The notes beneath the pieces were generated by a model, which saw nothing but the letters and a program-made list of their open reading frames with translations, ran no database searches and was not told the origin of the DNA. A stretch of 64,000 nt of DNA from Proteiniphilum acetatigenes DSM 18083 (GTDB taxonomy: Bacteria > Bacteroidota > Bacteroidia > Bacteroidales > Dysgonomonadaceae), in the NCBI RefSeq assembly GCF_000380985.1, contig NZ_KB905700.1:1-64000 (forward strand). The letters run 5' to 3'. Below, piece by piece: positions 42,979 through 52,366 of the stretch. Within the stretch, counting starts at the first letter, position 1. Every line of letters starts with the position of its first letter. The translations under genes and the position numbers were made by a program.

Positions 42979-43007
42979 CTCCGCAAAGCAAAATCATATT
43001 TGCGGAG
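42979..43007. repeat. Hairpin in the korA upstream region
   Basis: CTCCGCAAA (42979-42987) and TTTGCGGAG (42999-43007) pair perfectly around 11 nt. It lies 44 bp upstream of the korA start and about 190 bp after the preceding gene, so it could be an operator or a leader structure. Confidence 0.5.
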
Positions 43008-43194
43008 GCTCTTACCAGATTATCGCTTTCTTGTGCTAAAAACCCATCTGCTCCGCTCTAATCAATGGAGTTAGATCATGGGTACATAATTTTGCAGATA
43101 ATCATATTAAAATTATTTGCAAAGTAATAAAAGACTTGCCGAAAAAGCAAATATTTTCGATGGAAAGGCTGAATCTATTTTTCAGGTATGTTTT

Positions 43195-43968
43195 TTATTG
43201 GAATAATTTGCCGAAACGCTTTTCGTGTATGAGAAGGGAATACAATTCGTATGCTTTAGCGTAGCTTTGGGCATGAAGGGCTGCACCACTGCTGATACGC
43301 TTTACACCTATTTGTTTTAGTTTGGAAAACGAGGGCGTTTCGGGCTGTAAATACACATTGAAGGGCAATTTTGTACTTTGTACCACCTTAGTTATTTCTT
43401 TATCATTCGAAAGCAGTGGCACAAATATGCCGTCGGCACCGGCCTCTTCGAAAAGCCTGACGCGTTTCAATGTTTCTTCCAGCGGGTCGGGTTGTTTGGT
43501 TACGTATGTATCGATACGGACATTGACAAAAAGTTTCGATTTCTGTCCCGACAAAAACATACGGATACCATCTATGATTTTAGCGAATTTCCCGGTTTCC
43601 ACCAGGATTCGTTTTTCGTCTTTTACTACAGAGTCTTCAATATTAATACCTGCCGCACCCATTTTTACGAGCTGACCAATATGTTCGTTCACTTTGCCTA
43701 TGCTCCTGCCATATCCGCCGTCGATATCCACTGAAACGGGAATAGAAACCGATTTGATGATTCTGTCCACAACGAACAACAATTCGTTGAAACTCATATC
43801 TTCGCCGTCCCGGTAGCCGAGATTTTCTGCAATGGCGTGCCCGGAGATGCCGACCGCTTTATAACCTGCTTTTTCTGCCAATTGTGCACTTTTGGCGTCC
43901 CATACGTTCCCGAGGAGAAATGGTTCGTCACCGGAATGGAGTCTTCTGAAATCGTTGATCTTCGACAT
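43195..43968 (-). CDS. Isocitrate lyase/PEP mutase family protein
   Basis: A 257-residue TIM-barrel protein of the PEP mutase/isocitrate lyase superfamily. Visible motifs are FLLGNVWDAKSAQLAEKAGYKAVGISGHAIA, VSVDIDGGYG (metal-binding Asp), AAGINIEDSV (Glu) and a long FVPLLSN loop. The family splits and forms C-C or P-C bonds next to carboxylates; members in this short group include 2-methylisocitrate lyase-like and oxaloacetate hydrolase-like enzymes. The specific reaction cannot be read. It lies alone between murA and korA. Confidence 0.85.
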   Translation of the reverse strand: MSKINDFRRLHSGDEPFLLGNVWDAKSAQLAEKAGYKAVGISGHAIAENLGYRDGEDMSFNELLFVVDRIIKSVSIPVSVDIDGGYGRSIGKVNEHIGQLVKMGAAGINIEDSVVKDEKRILVETGKFAKIIDGIRMFLSGQKSKLFVNVRIDTYVTKQPDPLEETLKRVRLFEEAGADGIFVPLLSNDKEITKVVQSTKLPFNVYLQPETPSFSKLKQIGVKRISSGAALHAQSYAKAYELYSLLIHEKRFGKLFQ

Positions 43969-44069
43969 ATTGGGTGATTTTTAGATATTGCCTGATGATT
44001 AAACGCAAAATAAAGGTGTATGGTTCAGTCGGTATCCCAAATGTTCCGGCTCTAACGCAATACCGCCCT

Positions 44070-45374
44070 TTATTTTCTTTCAATCCTTGCTCCCAATGCG
44101 TTCAAACGTCGGTCAATATCCTGATATCCCCTATCGATCTGGTCGATATTATGGATAGTACTCATGCCTTCCGCACTCATGGCAGCGATTAACAGTGAGA
44201 TACCGGCACGTATATCTGGGGATGTCATCGTCATACCTCTGAGCCGGAATCGTTTACCCATACCGATCACAGTCGCCCGGTGGGGATCACAGAGGATGAT
44301 CTGTGCTCCCATATCTATCAGTTTATCCACGAAAAAGAGTCGGCTTTCGAACATTTTCTGGTGGATCAGGACGCATCCTTCCGCTTTGGTGGCGACTACC
44401 AGCATCACGCTGAGGAGATCGGGCGTAAGTCCCGGCCAGGGTGCATCGGCAATAGTGAGAATGGATCCGTCGATAAATGATTCTATGGTATAATTATCTT
44501 GTTGTGGAATATGGAGATCGTCACCCCGTTGTTCCACAATAATACCTAAGCGGCGAAAACTTTCGGGGATAATACCGAGATGGGTCACTGAAGTATCTTT
44601 TATGGTAAGTTCCGAGGCGGTCATGGCTGCCATGCCGATAAAGCTGCCGATCTCGATCATATCGGGCAGCAAACGGTGACGGCAACCGGAAAGGGAGGAG
44701 ACACCATGTATTGTCAGTCTGTTGGAGCCAATTCCTTCGATTTTTGCTCCCATGCGTACCAGCATCCGGCTCAGCTGTTCCACATAAGGTTCACAGGCTG
44801 CGTTGTAAATGACCGTTTCCCCTTCGGCAAGGACAGCGGCCATCAATAGGTTGGCAGTGCCGGTAACGGAAGCCTCATCGAGCAGGATATATTGACCGGC
44901 CAGTTTTTTGGCAGAAAGAGTGAAGAGTTGTTTTTGCTCATTAAAAATCAGCTCAGCACCTAATTTCATGATGCCGTTGAAGTGGGTATCCAGCCTCCGC
45001 CGTCCTATTTTATCGCCTCCCGGTTTGGGTACGACCGCTTCACCGAATCGTGCCAGAAGGGGACCGACAATCATGATGGAACCCCGCATCGCAGCGCTCT
45101 TTTGCATGAAGTCTTTCGATTGGGTATAGGAGAGGTTTATCTTTTCCGCTTTGAAAGAGTAGTTCTCCCTGCTCAGTTTCTTTACCTCTACTCCCATATC
45201 GGAGAGCAGTGCGATGAGATTGTTTACATCCAGTATATCGGGTACGTTCTCTATGATCACTTCCTCTTGAGTGAGCAGGGTCGCACAAATTACCTGCAGG
45301 GCTTCGTTCTTGGCTCCCTGTGGTGTGATTTCCCCCTTGAGGCTGCATCCGCCTTCAATGATAAATGATGACAT
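44070..45374 (-). CDS. murA: UDP-N-acetylglucosamine 1-carboxyvinyltransferase with Asp at the active site
   Basis: The first committed enzyme of peptidoglycan synthesis, 434 residues. The start KNEALQVICA and RLDTHF segment are standard. In the active-site loop the sequence reads VVPKPGGDKIGRRRLD, with Asp121 (codon at 45012-45014) at the position of E. coli Cys115. Mycobacterium and Chlamydia MurA also have Asp here and are insensitive to fosfomycin, which attacks that Cys. The gene is 18 nt after murB, so the two early cell-wall steps are cotranscribed. Confidence 0.97.
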   Translation of the reverse strand: MSSFIIEGGCSLKGEITPQGAKNEALQVICATLLTQEEVIIENVPDILDVNNLIALLSDMGVEVKKLSRENYSFKAEKINLSYTQSKDFMQKSAAMRGSIMIVGPLLARFGEAVVPKPGGDKIGRRRLDTHFNGIMKLGAELIFNEQKQLFTLSAKKLAGQYILLDEASVTGTANLLMAAVLAEGETVIYNAACEPYVEQLSRMLVRMGAKIEGIGSNRLTIHGVSSLSGCRHRLLPDMIEIGSFIGMAAMTASELTIKDTSVTHLGIIPESFRRLGIIVEQRGDDLHIPQQDNYTIESFIDGSILTIADAPWPGLTPDLLSVMLVVATKAEGCVLIHQKMFESRLFFVDKLIDMGAQIILCDPHRATVIGMGKRFRLRGMTMTSPDIRAGISLLIAAMSAEGMSTIHNIDQIDRGYQDIDRRLNALGARIERK

Positions 45375-45392
45375 GTTGACCGCTTTTTATAG

Positions 45393-46391
45393 TTAATAAA
45401 TACGCACCTCTGGTTCAAGCATTATACCGAACTGTTTCTGCACTTCCTGTTGTATTTCGTGCATAAAGTCCACAATTTCCTGCCCGTTTTCGGTACCATA
45501 ATTCACAATGATAAGTGAATGGCGGGTATAGGTACCTACCATTCCGTGCCGCTTCCCTTTATATCCTGCCTTATCTATCAGAAATGCCGCCGACGTTTTG
45601 AATTGTCCTTCTCCTACGTTGTAGATAGGGACATCCGGTAGTTTCTGTTGTAACTGATCTTTTTCCTCTTCCGTAAGCACAGGATTTTTAAAAAAACTTC
45701 CGGCATTCGGTAGTATTTTATAATCGGGTAATTTCCGGTTGCGGATACGGATAATAGCATTGCGAACCTGGGTAAGGGTAGGAGAGGAAATACCTTCCAA
45801 CTCACGGCTTAAGTCGATATATTTCTCTTTATATTGAAACGACTTTTCCAATTTGAAAACCACGGAAGTGATTACATAGAGTCCGGAGCGTTTAAAGATG
45901 CTGTCACGGTATCCGAATCCGCACTCCTCGCCGGAGAGTTTTTTGTAATTCCCTGTCTGAAGTTCCACCGTTTTCACCTTGGTGATCACATCCATCGCCT
46001 CCGTACCGTACGCACCGATATTCTGAACCGGACTTGCACCTACCGAACCGGGAATAAGCGACAAATTCTCGATACCGGCGTAACTATTCTCCACGCAATA
46101 AGCAACAAACTGATCCCAATCTTCTGCCGCACCGACTTCAATTTCTACACACCGATCAGTTTCCGTCAGGATATGGATACCCCGTATGGCAGGTTTAATA
46201 ACCAATCCTTCGAAATCTTTGGTGAAAAACAAATTGAAACCATTCCCAAGCACCAGTTTCTGTTTATCGGAAAAAGTGTGGATGATTTCCGAAAGTTCCT
46301 CAGCCGATTGCGGTTCACAGAATATTTTTGCCGACGCTTTCGTACGGAAAGAGTTGTGTAGTTTCAGTTGTGCGTTATATCTGATGATCAT
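45393..46391 (-). CDS. murB: UDP-N-acetylmuramate dehydrogenase
   Basis: The flavoenzyme reducing UDP-GlcNAc-enolpyruvate to UDP-MurNAc. I chose the ATG at 46389-46391 (MIIRYNAQLKLHNSFRTKASA), the usual type I MurB N terminus; an ATG 102 nt upstream adds a non-conserved, hydrophobic stretch. Motifs: GNGFNLFFTKDFEGLVIKP (FAD site), GIENLSLIPGSVGASPVQNIGAYG, the catalytic Ser in PNAGSFFKNP, and the terminal EPEVRIY with Glu. It is followed by murA after 18 nt. Confidence 0.95.
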   Translation of the reverse strand: MIIRYNAQLKLHNSFRTKASAKIFCEPQSAEELSEIIHTFSDKQKLVLGNGFNLFFTKDFEGLVIKPAIRGIHILTETDRCVEIEVGAAEDWDQFVAYCVENSYAGIENLSLIPGSVGASPVQNIGAYGTEAMDVITKVKTVELQTGNYKKLSGEECGFGYRDSIFKRSGLYVITSVVFKLEKSFQYKEKYIDLSRELEGISSPTLTQVRNAIIRIRNRKLPDYKILPNAGSFFKNPVLTEEEKDQLQQKLPDVPIYNVGEGQFKTSAAFLIDKAGYKGKRHGMVGTYTRHSLIIVNYGTENGQEIVDFMHEIQQEVQKQFGIMLEPEVRIY

Positions 46392-46554
46392 TACGGAAAA
46401 GATGTATAATTTAACTATTCTTTTCTGAAATAGCCTGATGTATTTGAACTGCAAATGTAGGCAAAAAGTTTCGACGCGCCATATGATGGACAAAGGATAA
46501 ATTTAGTCGACTATAGTATTAATATGTTCGAAAAAATCAGAATATTTTGATTGA

Positions 46555-47136
46555 TTAGATCTCATGCTCTTTCATTCGCCCTTTAGCCTTTAATATTTCC
46601 GGATAGTGTGTTTTTATATATTTTCTGATGATCGCTAATGATTGCGAAAATTTGTTGTGAACTGTTTGTGTGGTTACCCCAAGTTCGTTAGCCACTTCTT
46701 TGGCCGGAATACTTTCCACTCTCATCCAAAAGCTGTTTTTTGTCAACGATGAACTGTTTTTCAATGCGTTGTATACAATTCCTTTTAATTCTTCTTTTTC
46801 CATATTGTTATAGACGGTTGTGTCGGCCAATAATTCGGCATCTTCAACCGGAATTGTTTCGGGAACAGCAATACGGTATACATCATAGATACGGAAACGC
46901 AAATATTGCAATAGAAAAACTTTCACACATCCCTCTTTATTTGCACGGATGATACGGGGATTCTCCCAAAAAGCAACCCAGAAATTTTGTATGATTTCTT
47001 TGGCAATTTCTTTATTGTGGACTTTTGACAATACAAAACAAAGAATGGTACTGCCGTACCTTTCGTAAAATCGGGAAAAAGCCTTTTCATCTTTTTCCTC
47101 AATGGCTTTTAATAATATTTCGTCTGTGGTTTGCAA
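46555..47136 (-). CDS. ECF RNA polymerase sigma factor, FecI-like
   Basis: A 193-residue ECF sigma factor. Region 2 is at about residues 17-75 (FSRFYERYGSTILCFVLSKVHNKEIAKEIIQNFWVAFW), region 4 at about 130-178 with PAKEVANELGVTTQTVHNKFSQSLAIIRKYI. It lies divergent from a FecR-type anti-sigma gene and a FecA-type receptor, a cell-surface signalling set in which ligand binding outside releases the sigma factor. Usually these genes are co-directional; here the start codons face each other about 124 bp apart. Confidence 0.92.
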   Translation of the reverse strand: MQTTDEILLKAIEEKDEKAFSRFYERYGSTILCFVLSKVHNKEIAKEIIQNFWVAFWENPRIIRANKEGCVKVFLLQYLRFRIYDVYRIAVPETIPVEDAELLADTTVYNNMEKEELKGIVYNALKNSSSLTKNSFWMRVESIPAKEVANELGVTTQTVHNKFSQSLAIIRKYIKTHYPEILKAKGRMKEHEI

Positions 47137-47260
47137 TTCGTAACAAAAATAAGAAAAATCTTTGAATCTTCAGGTTCGGCCAACTTTTAACTATATACCC
47201 CCGTTGATTCACAAAAAAATAGTAATTTTATCCATTAAAATGATTATCGGCGGTAAAAGA

Positions 47261-48307
47261 ATGACAGAGAAGAAAGAAAATTTACGGGATAGTTTGTCGG
47301 CACAAGAAAAAGCCGCAATTACCCGCAATTTGTTCGAAAGATACCGTAGAGGTAATACCACTCCGGAAGAGAACGACATTGTTGAATCTCTTGAAAAAGA
47401 GGTTATTCCGGAGAAGGAGTTTGAAATAACGGATGATCTGATGCAGGAACTGGAGAATGAAACGAAAGATTTTGTTTTCCGGCAAACAGGGGTAAAGATT
47501 GGAAACGCAGCATCCTCTGTGGAAAAGCGTATCATCTCTCCGGCTTTCATCGGTTCAATTGCGGGTATCCTCTTACTCCTTATCGGGATCTTTGTTTTTT
47601 ATCAGAAACACAATCAGCCGGAATCGTTGAAGTCCGACCCTGATACAGCGCCCATCTTCCAACAATATATTTCGGGAAACGATATCGAGCATATCACGTT
47701 GCCGGACGGTTCCCAACTCTCTCTGAATACCGGTAGCACGCTGAGTCTACGTGAAGGTAGCATGGATGGTACTATGCGTGAGATATGGCTCGATGAAGGT
47801 GAAGTTTTTTTTGATGTGAGAGAGGATAAGGCGAAACCATTTATGGTGCATCTCCGTGAAGGGTTAACAGTGCAGGTACTTGGTACAAGTTTTACTATTC
47901 AGAGTTATAAAGAGTTGCCATTTCAGGAAATCTGTGTTTTGAGCGGAAAAGTGAGTATAGGGACTTCGAAGGGTGAAAATATAGAGTTGAATCCCGACCA
48001 AAAAGTAACATACGATGAATCGGAGAAAAGACTTACCCTCGAGAGTGTAAACAGCGCACAAAAAGCGGGATGGCGTACAGGAACGATTGTTCTGGAGAAT
48101 GCTTCATTGGAAGAACTTCGTTTCCGGGTGCGGCAGTTCTATGGAAAAGAAATGATCTTTCAGCATACCCCCGGAATAATGTCTGTCAATATCATGTTCG
48201 ATGGGAGTACTTCTCCTGATGAAATTACAACCGAAATAGCCGCACTTTACGATTTATCCTACCGGATCACGGCCGATCAGATTATTTTCTTTCCGAAAGG
48301 TTCTTAA
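47261..48307 (+). CDS. FecR family anti-sigma factor
   Basis: A membrane anti-sigma protein; I chose the ATG at 47261 (MTEKKENLRDSLS), giving 348 residues; an ATG at 47240 or one at 47162 would add residues of no known type. It has a charged cytoplasmic N-terminal region (FERYRRGNTTPEENDIVESLEKE), one membrane helix at about residues 93-115 (FIGSIAGILLLLIGIFVFY), and a periplasmic FecR domain (ITLPDGSQLSLNTGSTLSL, EIWLDEGEVFFDVREDKAKPFMV, VQVLGTSFTIQSY) followed by a C-terminal DUF4974-like part (LENASLEELRFRVRQFYGKEMIF). It precedes its receptor gene by 12 nt. Confidence 0.93.
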   Translation: MTEKKENLRDSLSAQEKAAITRNLFERYRRGNTTPEENDIVESLEKEVIPEKEFEITDDLMQELENETKDFVFRQTGVKIGNAASSVEKRIISPAFIGSIAGILLLLIGIFVFYQKHNQPESLKSDPDTAPIFQQYISGNDIEHITLPDGSQLSLNTGSTLSLREGSMDGTMREIWLDEGEVFFDVREDKAKPFMVHLREGLTVQVLGTSFTIQSYKELPFQEICVLSGKVSIGTSKGENIELNPDQKVTYDESEKRLTLESVNSAQKAGWRTGTIVLENASLEELRFRVRQFYGKEMIFQHTPGIMSVNIMFDGSTSPDEITTEIAALYDLSYRITADQIIFFPKGS

Positions 48308-48319
48308 AGCGGAACGCCA

Positions 48320-51300
48320 ATGAGCCGGTATTTATCCGACATACAGTATATAATCATATTGATTGTTATTTTTGCTGGAAACAGCTTCCGTTTACCGGCT
48401 CAGACCATTTCCTTTCCACAGGAGCCGATGCTTTTGAGAATGGAGAAGATAGCCAATGCCGGCAAAGAAAACGGACAATTTGTTACGTATGAAAGCCGTT
48501 TTTTGGAAGGGATTACCGCCCCGGCATTCACAAGCGAATCCGCAGATGTGGAAGAGTGGATACGCCGTTCACTCGAAAACACGCCGCTCTCCTACCGTAA
48601 AGTGAACGCCAACCGTTTCGTTATTGTCCGCCGCCCTGTTGAAAAACCGGCTACAGGCTATCTGTCCGGAAAAATAACCGATGGGTTCGGCGTAGCGCTA
48701 CCCGGCGCAACTGTTCGGGTACAAGCCCTGCAAAGAGGTACAATAACGGGAATGAACGGTGATTATTCACTGGCGTTGCCTCCCGGAAGTTATCTCGTTC
48801 AGGTCGGTTTTATGGGTTATGAACCGGTGCAGATCCAACATACCGAAGTAGGAGAAAACCGGACGACCCGTTTGGATATAGTGCTGAAAGAGAACGATAT
48901 CCGTCTGGATGAGGTGGTGGTTACTTATACGCAACCCGAAAGCACCCTTGCAGGTGCGTTACGCGCACAACGAAACACGCCTTATATCAGTTCCGTTCTC
49001 GGCAGTCAACAAATAAACCGGTCTGCCGGAACAACCGTGCAGGATGCAATGGCGCTTCTGCCGGGTATCAGCTTTGATGAAAACTATTCACAGATCATTC
49101 GGGGCACAGGCGGCAGGTGGAATGAAATACTTCTGGACGGTATCCCGTTGCCGAATTATGACCCCTCCTACAAAATCTTTTCTTTCGATCTGATCTCTGT
49201 CGCTTTGGTAGATAATATCCGCCTTCTCAAATCGTCTACTCCCGATATTCCCGTCGGTTTTGCCGGGGGGATTACCGAAATCATCACCAAAGATATTCCC
49301 GAACAAAATTATGTCCAGTTAAAAGCCTCTTATGAGTTTAATACGCTGAATACGTTCAAAACCTTCCGTGGGAGAAGGAAAGGAAACTTCGATTTCATAG
49401 GGCTTGACGACCACAGCCGTGAAGTGCCGGAACCGCTTCTCTCTGTAGTTTCGGGAAATCCGGGGAGAATGCCCGGAAATACAACCTTGTTTCCTGCGGA
49501 ACACTTCAGAATTTCTGAGGGGAGATCACTTCCCTCGCAACATTATAATGTTGCCATCGGCAGAACACGCGCTTTAAAGAAAACGGGCGACCGTTTAGGA
49601 TTCGTTCTCTCACTCTCTTATCAGAACAGGTCACAACAGTCCGTCATCAATCATACCCAGCGGGGAAGATGGAACTACATAGGCGGATATACGGGCAATT
49701 TTAATAGCGAAAGAAACAAGGGCCATACCTATTATTATAACACGGTAACCGGTGGCATGCTGAATGCCGGGTGGCAGTTCGGGAAAAACAGGATCAGTAT
49801 CCGGAATGTTTTTACCCGGAGTTTCGATAACGACCTGACGGAAGTCACAGCACGTTTGGAGGATATCTCAGGAGTTGAAAGCAATCTCAGCTATCAGTTT
49901 TTCAACTATCCCACATTTTCCGACCTGTATCAGAGTAAACTGGAAGGGCAACACCTTGTCAGTGGAGTTTTACTGGGATGGAACATGTCGCATACATTCG
50001 TTCAACGCGAACGGAAAGATGCCGCTTTCTCGGAAATGTACAAACCGTTGAAAGATGACTCTCTTTTGTATTTTCTGCATCAGCATCCCGAATTGCGGGC
50101 TGTCTATCCGGCCTCAAGCGGCTGGTACACGAACCGGGAACGGGATTTTCACATGGGGTTATCGGCAAGTTACTCATTTCAACAGAATAAGACACTTAAT
50201 AAAATAATATTCGGTTACAACGGAAATTATAAGCATCTCCGTTTTACATCGAATGAAGCCCTTTACAGCTACGATAACCAGACTGATATTCCGGATCCCT
50301 CCTCACACGTCTATCAGATCCTTGAGCGAAATGATTTCAGTGGAAGCATGATACAACATTTTCCTTTCGTGATGTTCGAACATCGCTGGAAAGATAACAT
50401 GCGCTTTATATGGGGTATCCGGGGCGATTATGAGGATTACAGGACAATTACCGCCAATGAACAAACCGTACCTGGTGAAAGCCGGAAATGGTATGCCGCA
50501 CCTTCGGCCAACATCGTCTATATGCCGGTGAAGAACCTGAATGTACGACTGAGTTTTCAACGTTCTGCGGTTCGTCCGGAATTGACAGACTATATTCCTT
50601 ATCCCGTTTACGACACATATCTTCTCGGTACCTCTGTAAATCGTGCTGTATCTTCCTCTACCGTTCAGGCCACTGATCTTCATATTGAAAAATATATCGG
50701 TTCGCAGGATATCGTTTCTGCAGGACTGTTTTACAGGCATATCGACCGCCCCATAGAACGGACAACCTATCTGTACAGACCGGAAGAACGTATGTATGTG
50801 CTGCAAAATTCAGACAAAGCGTACAGTTACGGATTTGAAGTGGAAATTCGAAAACATTTGGATTTTGTAGGAAATCCCGATTTTTTGAGGAATGTCCAAT
50901 TCTCCGCGGGATTCGTTTTGACACGATCATCGGTGAAAGGTAAAAGAGTTATAGTGATTCCGGAGAGAGAAGGAGAAACCCAATTTGTCGAAACCGAGAG
51001 TACTCAAAAACGGCCGCTTTCAGGACAGACTCCTTATCAGTTGAGGGCGGGGATCAGTTATACCGATAAAAGCCTGCATGCGAATATACTGTTTAACCGC
51101 AGCGGACGCCAACTTTTCTTACTGGGTGAAAATGCATATCAGCATGAATACCGTGCACCCTTTAATTCGGTAGAGGCGAGTATCAGCTACCGATTCCCTA
51201 AGAGCGGGATTTGGCTGAAGTTGAGCGGCAGTAATCTGCTCAATGTTACTCAAATTTTTTATACGAATACGCCGGATGATTATGTTCGTGGTGAATATGG

Positions 51301-51421
51301 TCTTCCGACGGAAAGGCTCATTCCGGGTAAAACCGAAAACTACGATGAAGGGCATGATCCGATTATTCATGAAGTAAAAAACGGACAAAGCTTTATGATC
51401 TCTTTGAGTCGTACTTTTTAA
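48320..51421 (+). CDS. FecA-like TonB-dependent receptor with signalling (STN) domain
   Basis: A 1033-residue outer-membrane receptor. After a signal peptide (about 1-28) residues 30-105 form an STN-like secretin/TonB short N-terminal domain (VEEWIRRSLENTPLSYRKVNANRFVIVRRP), which in FecA-type receptors contacts the anti-sigma protein. Then a carboxypeptidase-regulatory domain (about 114-196, LSGKITDGFGVALPGATVRV), the plug (AMALLPGISFDENYSQIIRGTGGRWNEILLDGIPLPNY) and the barrel, ending in SLSRTF with a C-terminal Phe. No SusD partner follows, so it is an iron- or other-ligand-type receptor, probably sensing its own substrate through the FecR protein. Confidence 0.93.
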   Translation: MSRYLSDIQYIIILIVIFAGNSFRLPAQTISFPQEPMLLRMEKIANAGKENGQFVTYESRFLEGITAPAFTSESADVEEWIRRSLENTPLSYRKVNANRFVIVRRPVEKPATGYLSGKITDGFGVALPGATVRVQALQRGTITGMNGDYSLALPPGSYLVQVGFMGYEPVQIQHTEVGENRTTRLDIVLKENDIRLDEVVVTYTQPESTLAGALRAQRNTPYISSVLGSQQINRSAGTTVQDAMALLPGISFDENYSQIIRGTGGRWNEILLDGIPLPNYDPSYKIFSFDLISVALVDNIRLLKSSTPDIPVGFAGGITEIITKDIPEQNYVQLKASYEFNTLNTFKTFRGRRKGNFDFIGLDDHSREVPEPLLSVVSGNPGRMPGNTTLFPAEHFRISEGRSLPSQHYNVAIGRTRALKKTGDRLGFVLSLSYQNRSQQSVINHTQRGRWNYIGGYTGNFNSERNKGHTYYYNTVTGGMLNAGWQFGKNRISIRNVFTRSFDNDLTEVTARLEDISGVESNLSYQFFNYPTFSDLYQSKLEGQHLVSGVLLGWNMSHTFVQRERKDAAFSEMYKPLKDDSLLYFLHQHPELRAVYPASSGWYTNRERDFHMGLSASYSFQQNKTLNKIIFGYNGNYKHLRFTSNEALYSYDNQTDIPDPSSHVYQILERNDFSGSMIQHFPFVMFEHRWKDNMRFIWGIRGDYEDYRTITANEQTVPGESRKWYAAPSANIVYMPVKNLNVRLSFQRSAVRPELTDYIPYPVYDTYLLGTSVNRAVSSSTVQATDLHIEKYIGSQDIVSAGLFYRHIDRPIERTTYLYRPEERMYVLQNSDKAYSYGFEVEIRKHLDFVGNPDFLRNVQFSAGFVLTRSSVKGKRVIVIPEREGETQFVETESTQKRPLSGQTPYQLRAGISYTDKSLHANILFNRSGRQLFLLGENAYQHEYRAPFNSVEASISYRFPKSGIWLKLSGSNLLNVTQIFYTNTPDDYVRGEYGLPTERLIPGKTENYDEGHDPIIHEVKNGQSFMISLSRTF

Positions 51422-51615
51422 TAATAGTCTCCAATCTTTTAATCCTCAGCATAATTCCTTTGCCTGACAGTCCGATTTTTTCTCTCCTCTCCTCTTTCCC
51501 GCTCTCTCCCTTTCATGTTTTTTAACTAAATAACCGGTTAGGTTTTTTCCGAATTCCACGTAATGTAAAAACAATGTACATAAACTGTTCGTATGCCATT
51601 TAGGGCTTGGTGGAT

Positions 51616-52356
51616 ATGATTAAAGATAAAAAAGTAGTTATTGTAATGCCGGCTTATAATGCCGAACAAACATTGGAAAGAACCTATAGTGAAATACCTT
51701 TTGATATCGTGGATGAAGTGATTTTGACAGACGACGGCAGTAACGATAATACCCTAAAGGTAGCTGAGGAATTAGGTATCCGTGACATCCAGATACATGT
51801 CCGGAACAGAGGATACGGAGGTAATCAGAAAACCTGCTATAATCGCGCATTGGAATTGAATGCCGATATCATTATTATGCTTCACCCTGATTATCAATAT
51901 ACGCCTAAACTTATTGCCTCTATGGCGTATCTCATCGCCAATGGGGTTTATCCGGTGGTCTTCGCATCCCGTATCCTGGGGAAAGGAGCCATTAAAGGCG
52001 GAATGCCTTTGATAAAATACATCGCCAACCGGGTGTTGACTTTCTTCCAGAACATATTATTAAATCAGAAACTATCTGAGTATCATACCGGCTACCGGGC
52101 TTTCTCGGCTGAGGTGCTTCGGAATATCAATTTCAATGCTAATTCCGATGATTTTATATTTGATAATGAAATAATTTCCCAAATTTTTTATCAAGGCTAC
52201 GAAATAGCGGAGATCACCTGTCCTACCCGGTATTTCAAAGAAGCGTCTTCCATCAACTTCAGGCGCAGTATTATCTACGGGATGGGTGTACTAAGGGTTT
52301 CCATGATGTATCCGTTCTGTAAATGGGGATGGATAAAGTCGGGATTATATCAATAG
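51616..52356 (+). CDS. Family 2 glycosyltransferase
   Basis: A cytoplasmic glycosyltransferase with GT-A fold; I chose the ATG at 51616 (MIKDKKVVIVMPAYNAEQTL), with an alternative 9 nt upstream. The nucleotide-sugar motifs are VIVMPAYNAEQTLERT, EVILTDDGSNDNT (DDGS), RNRGYGGNQKTCYNRAL and MLHPDYQY, the last being the metal-binding acidic pair equivalent. The C-terminal TCPTRYFKEASSINFRRSIIYG resembles polyprenol-phosphate glycosyltransferases of the DPM1/GtrB type. The next gene, 10 nt later, is a multi-pass membrane glycosyltransferase that could use the lipid-linked sugar. Confidence 0.9.
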   Translation: MIKDKKVVIVMPAYNAEQTLERTYSEIPFDIVDEVILTDDGSNDNTLKVAEELGIRDIQIHVRNRGYGGNQKTCYNRALELNADIIIMLHPDYQYTPKLIASMAYLIANGVYPVVFASRILGKGAIKGGMPLIKYIANRVLTFFQNILLNQKLSEYHTGYRAFSAEVLRNINFNANSDDFIFDNEIISQIFYQGYEIAEITCPTRYFKEASSINFRRSIIYGMGVLRVSMMYPFCKWGWIKSGLYQ

Positions 52357-52366
52357 TTTTATACAT

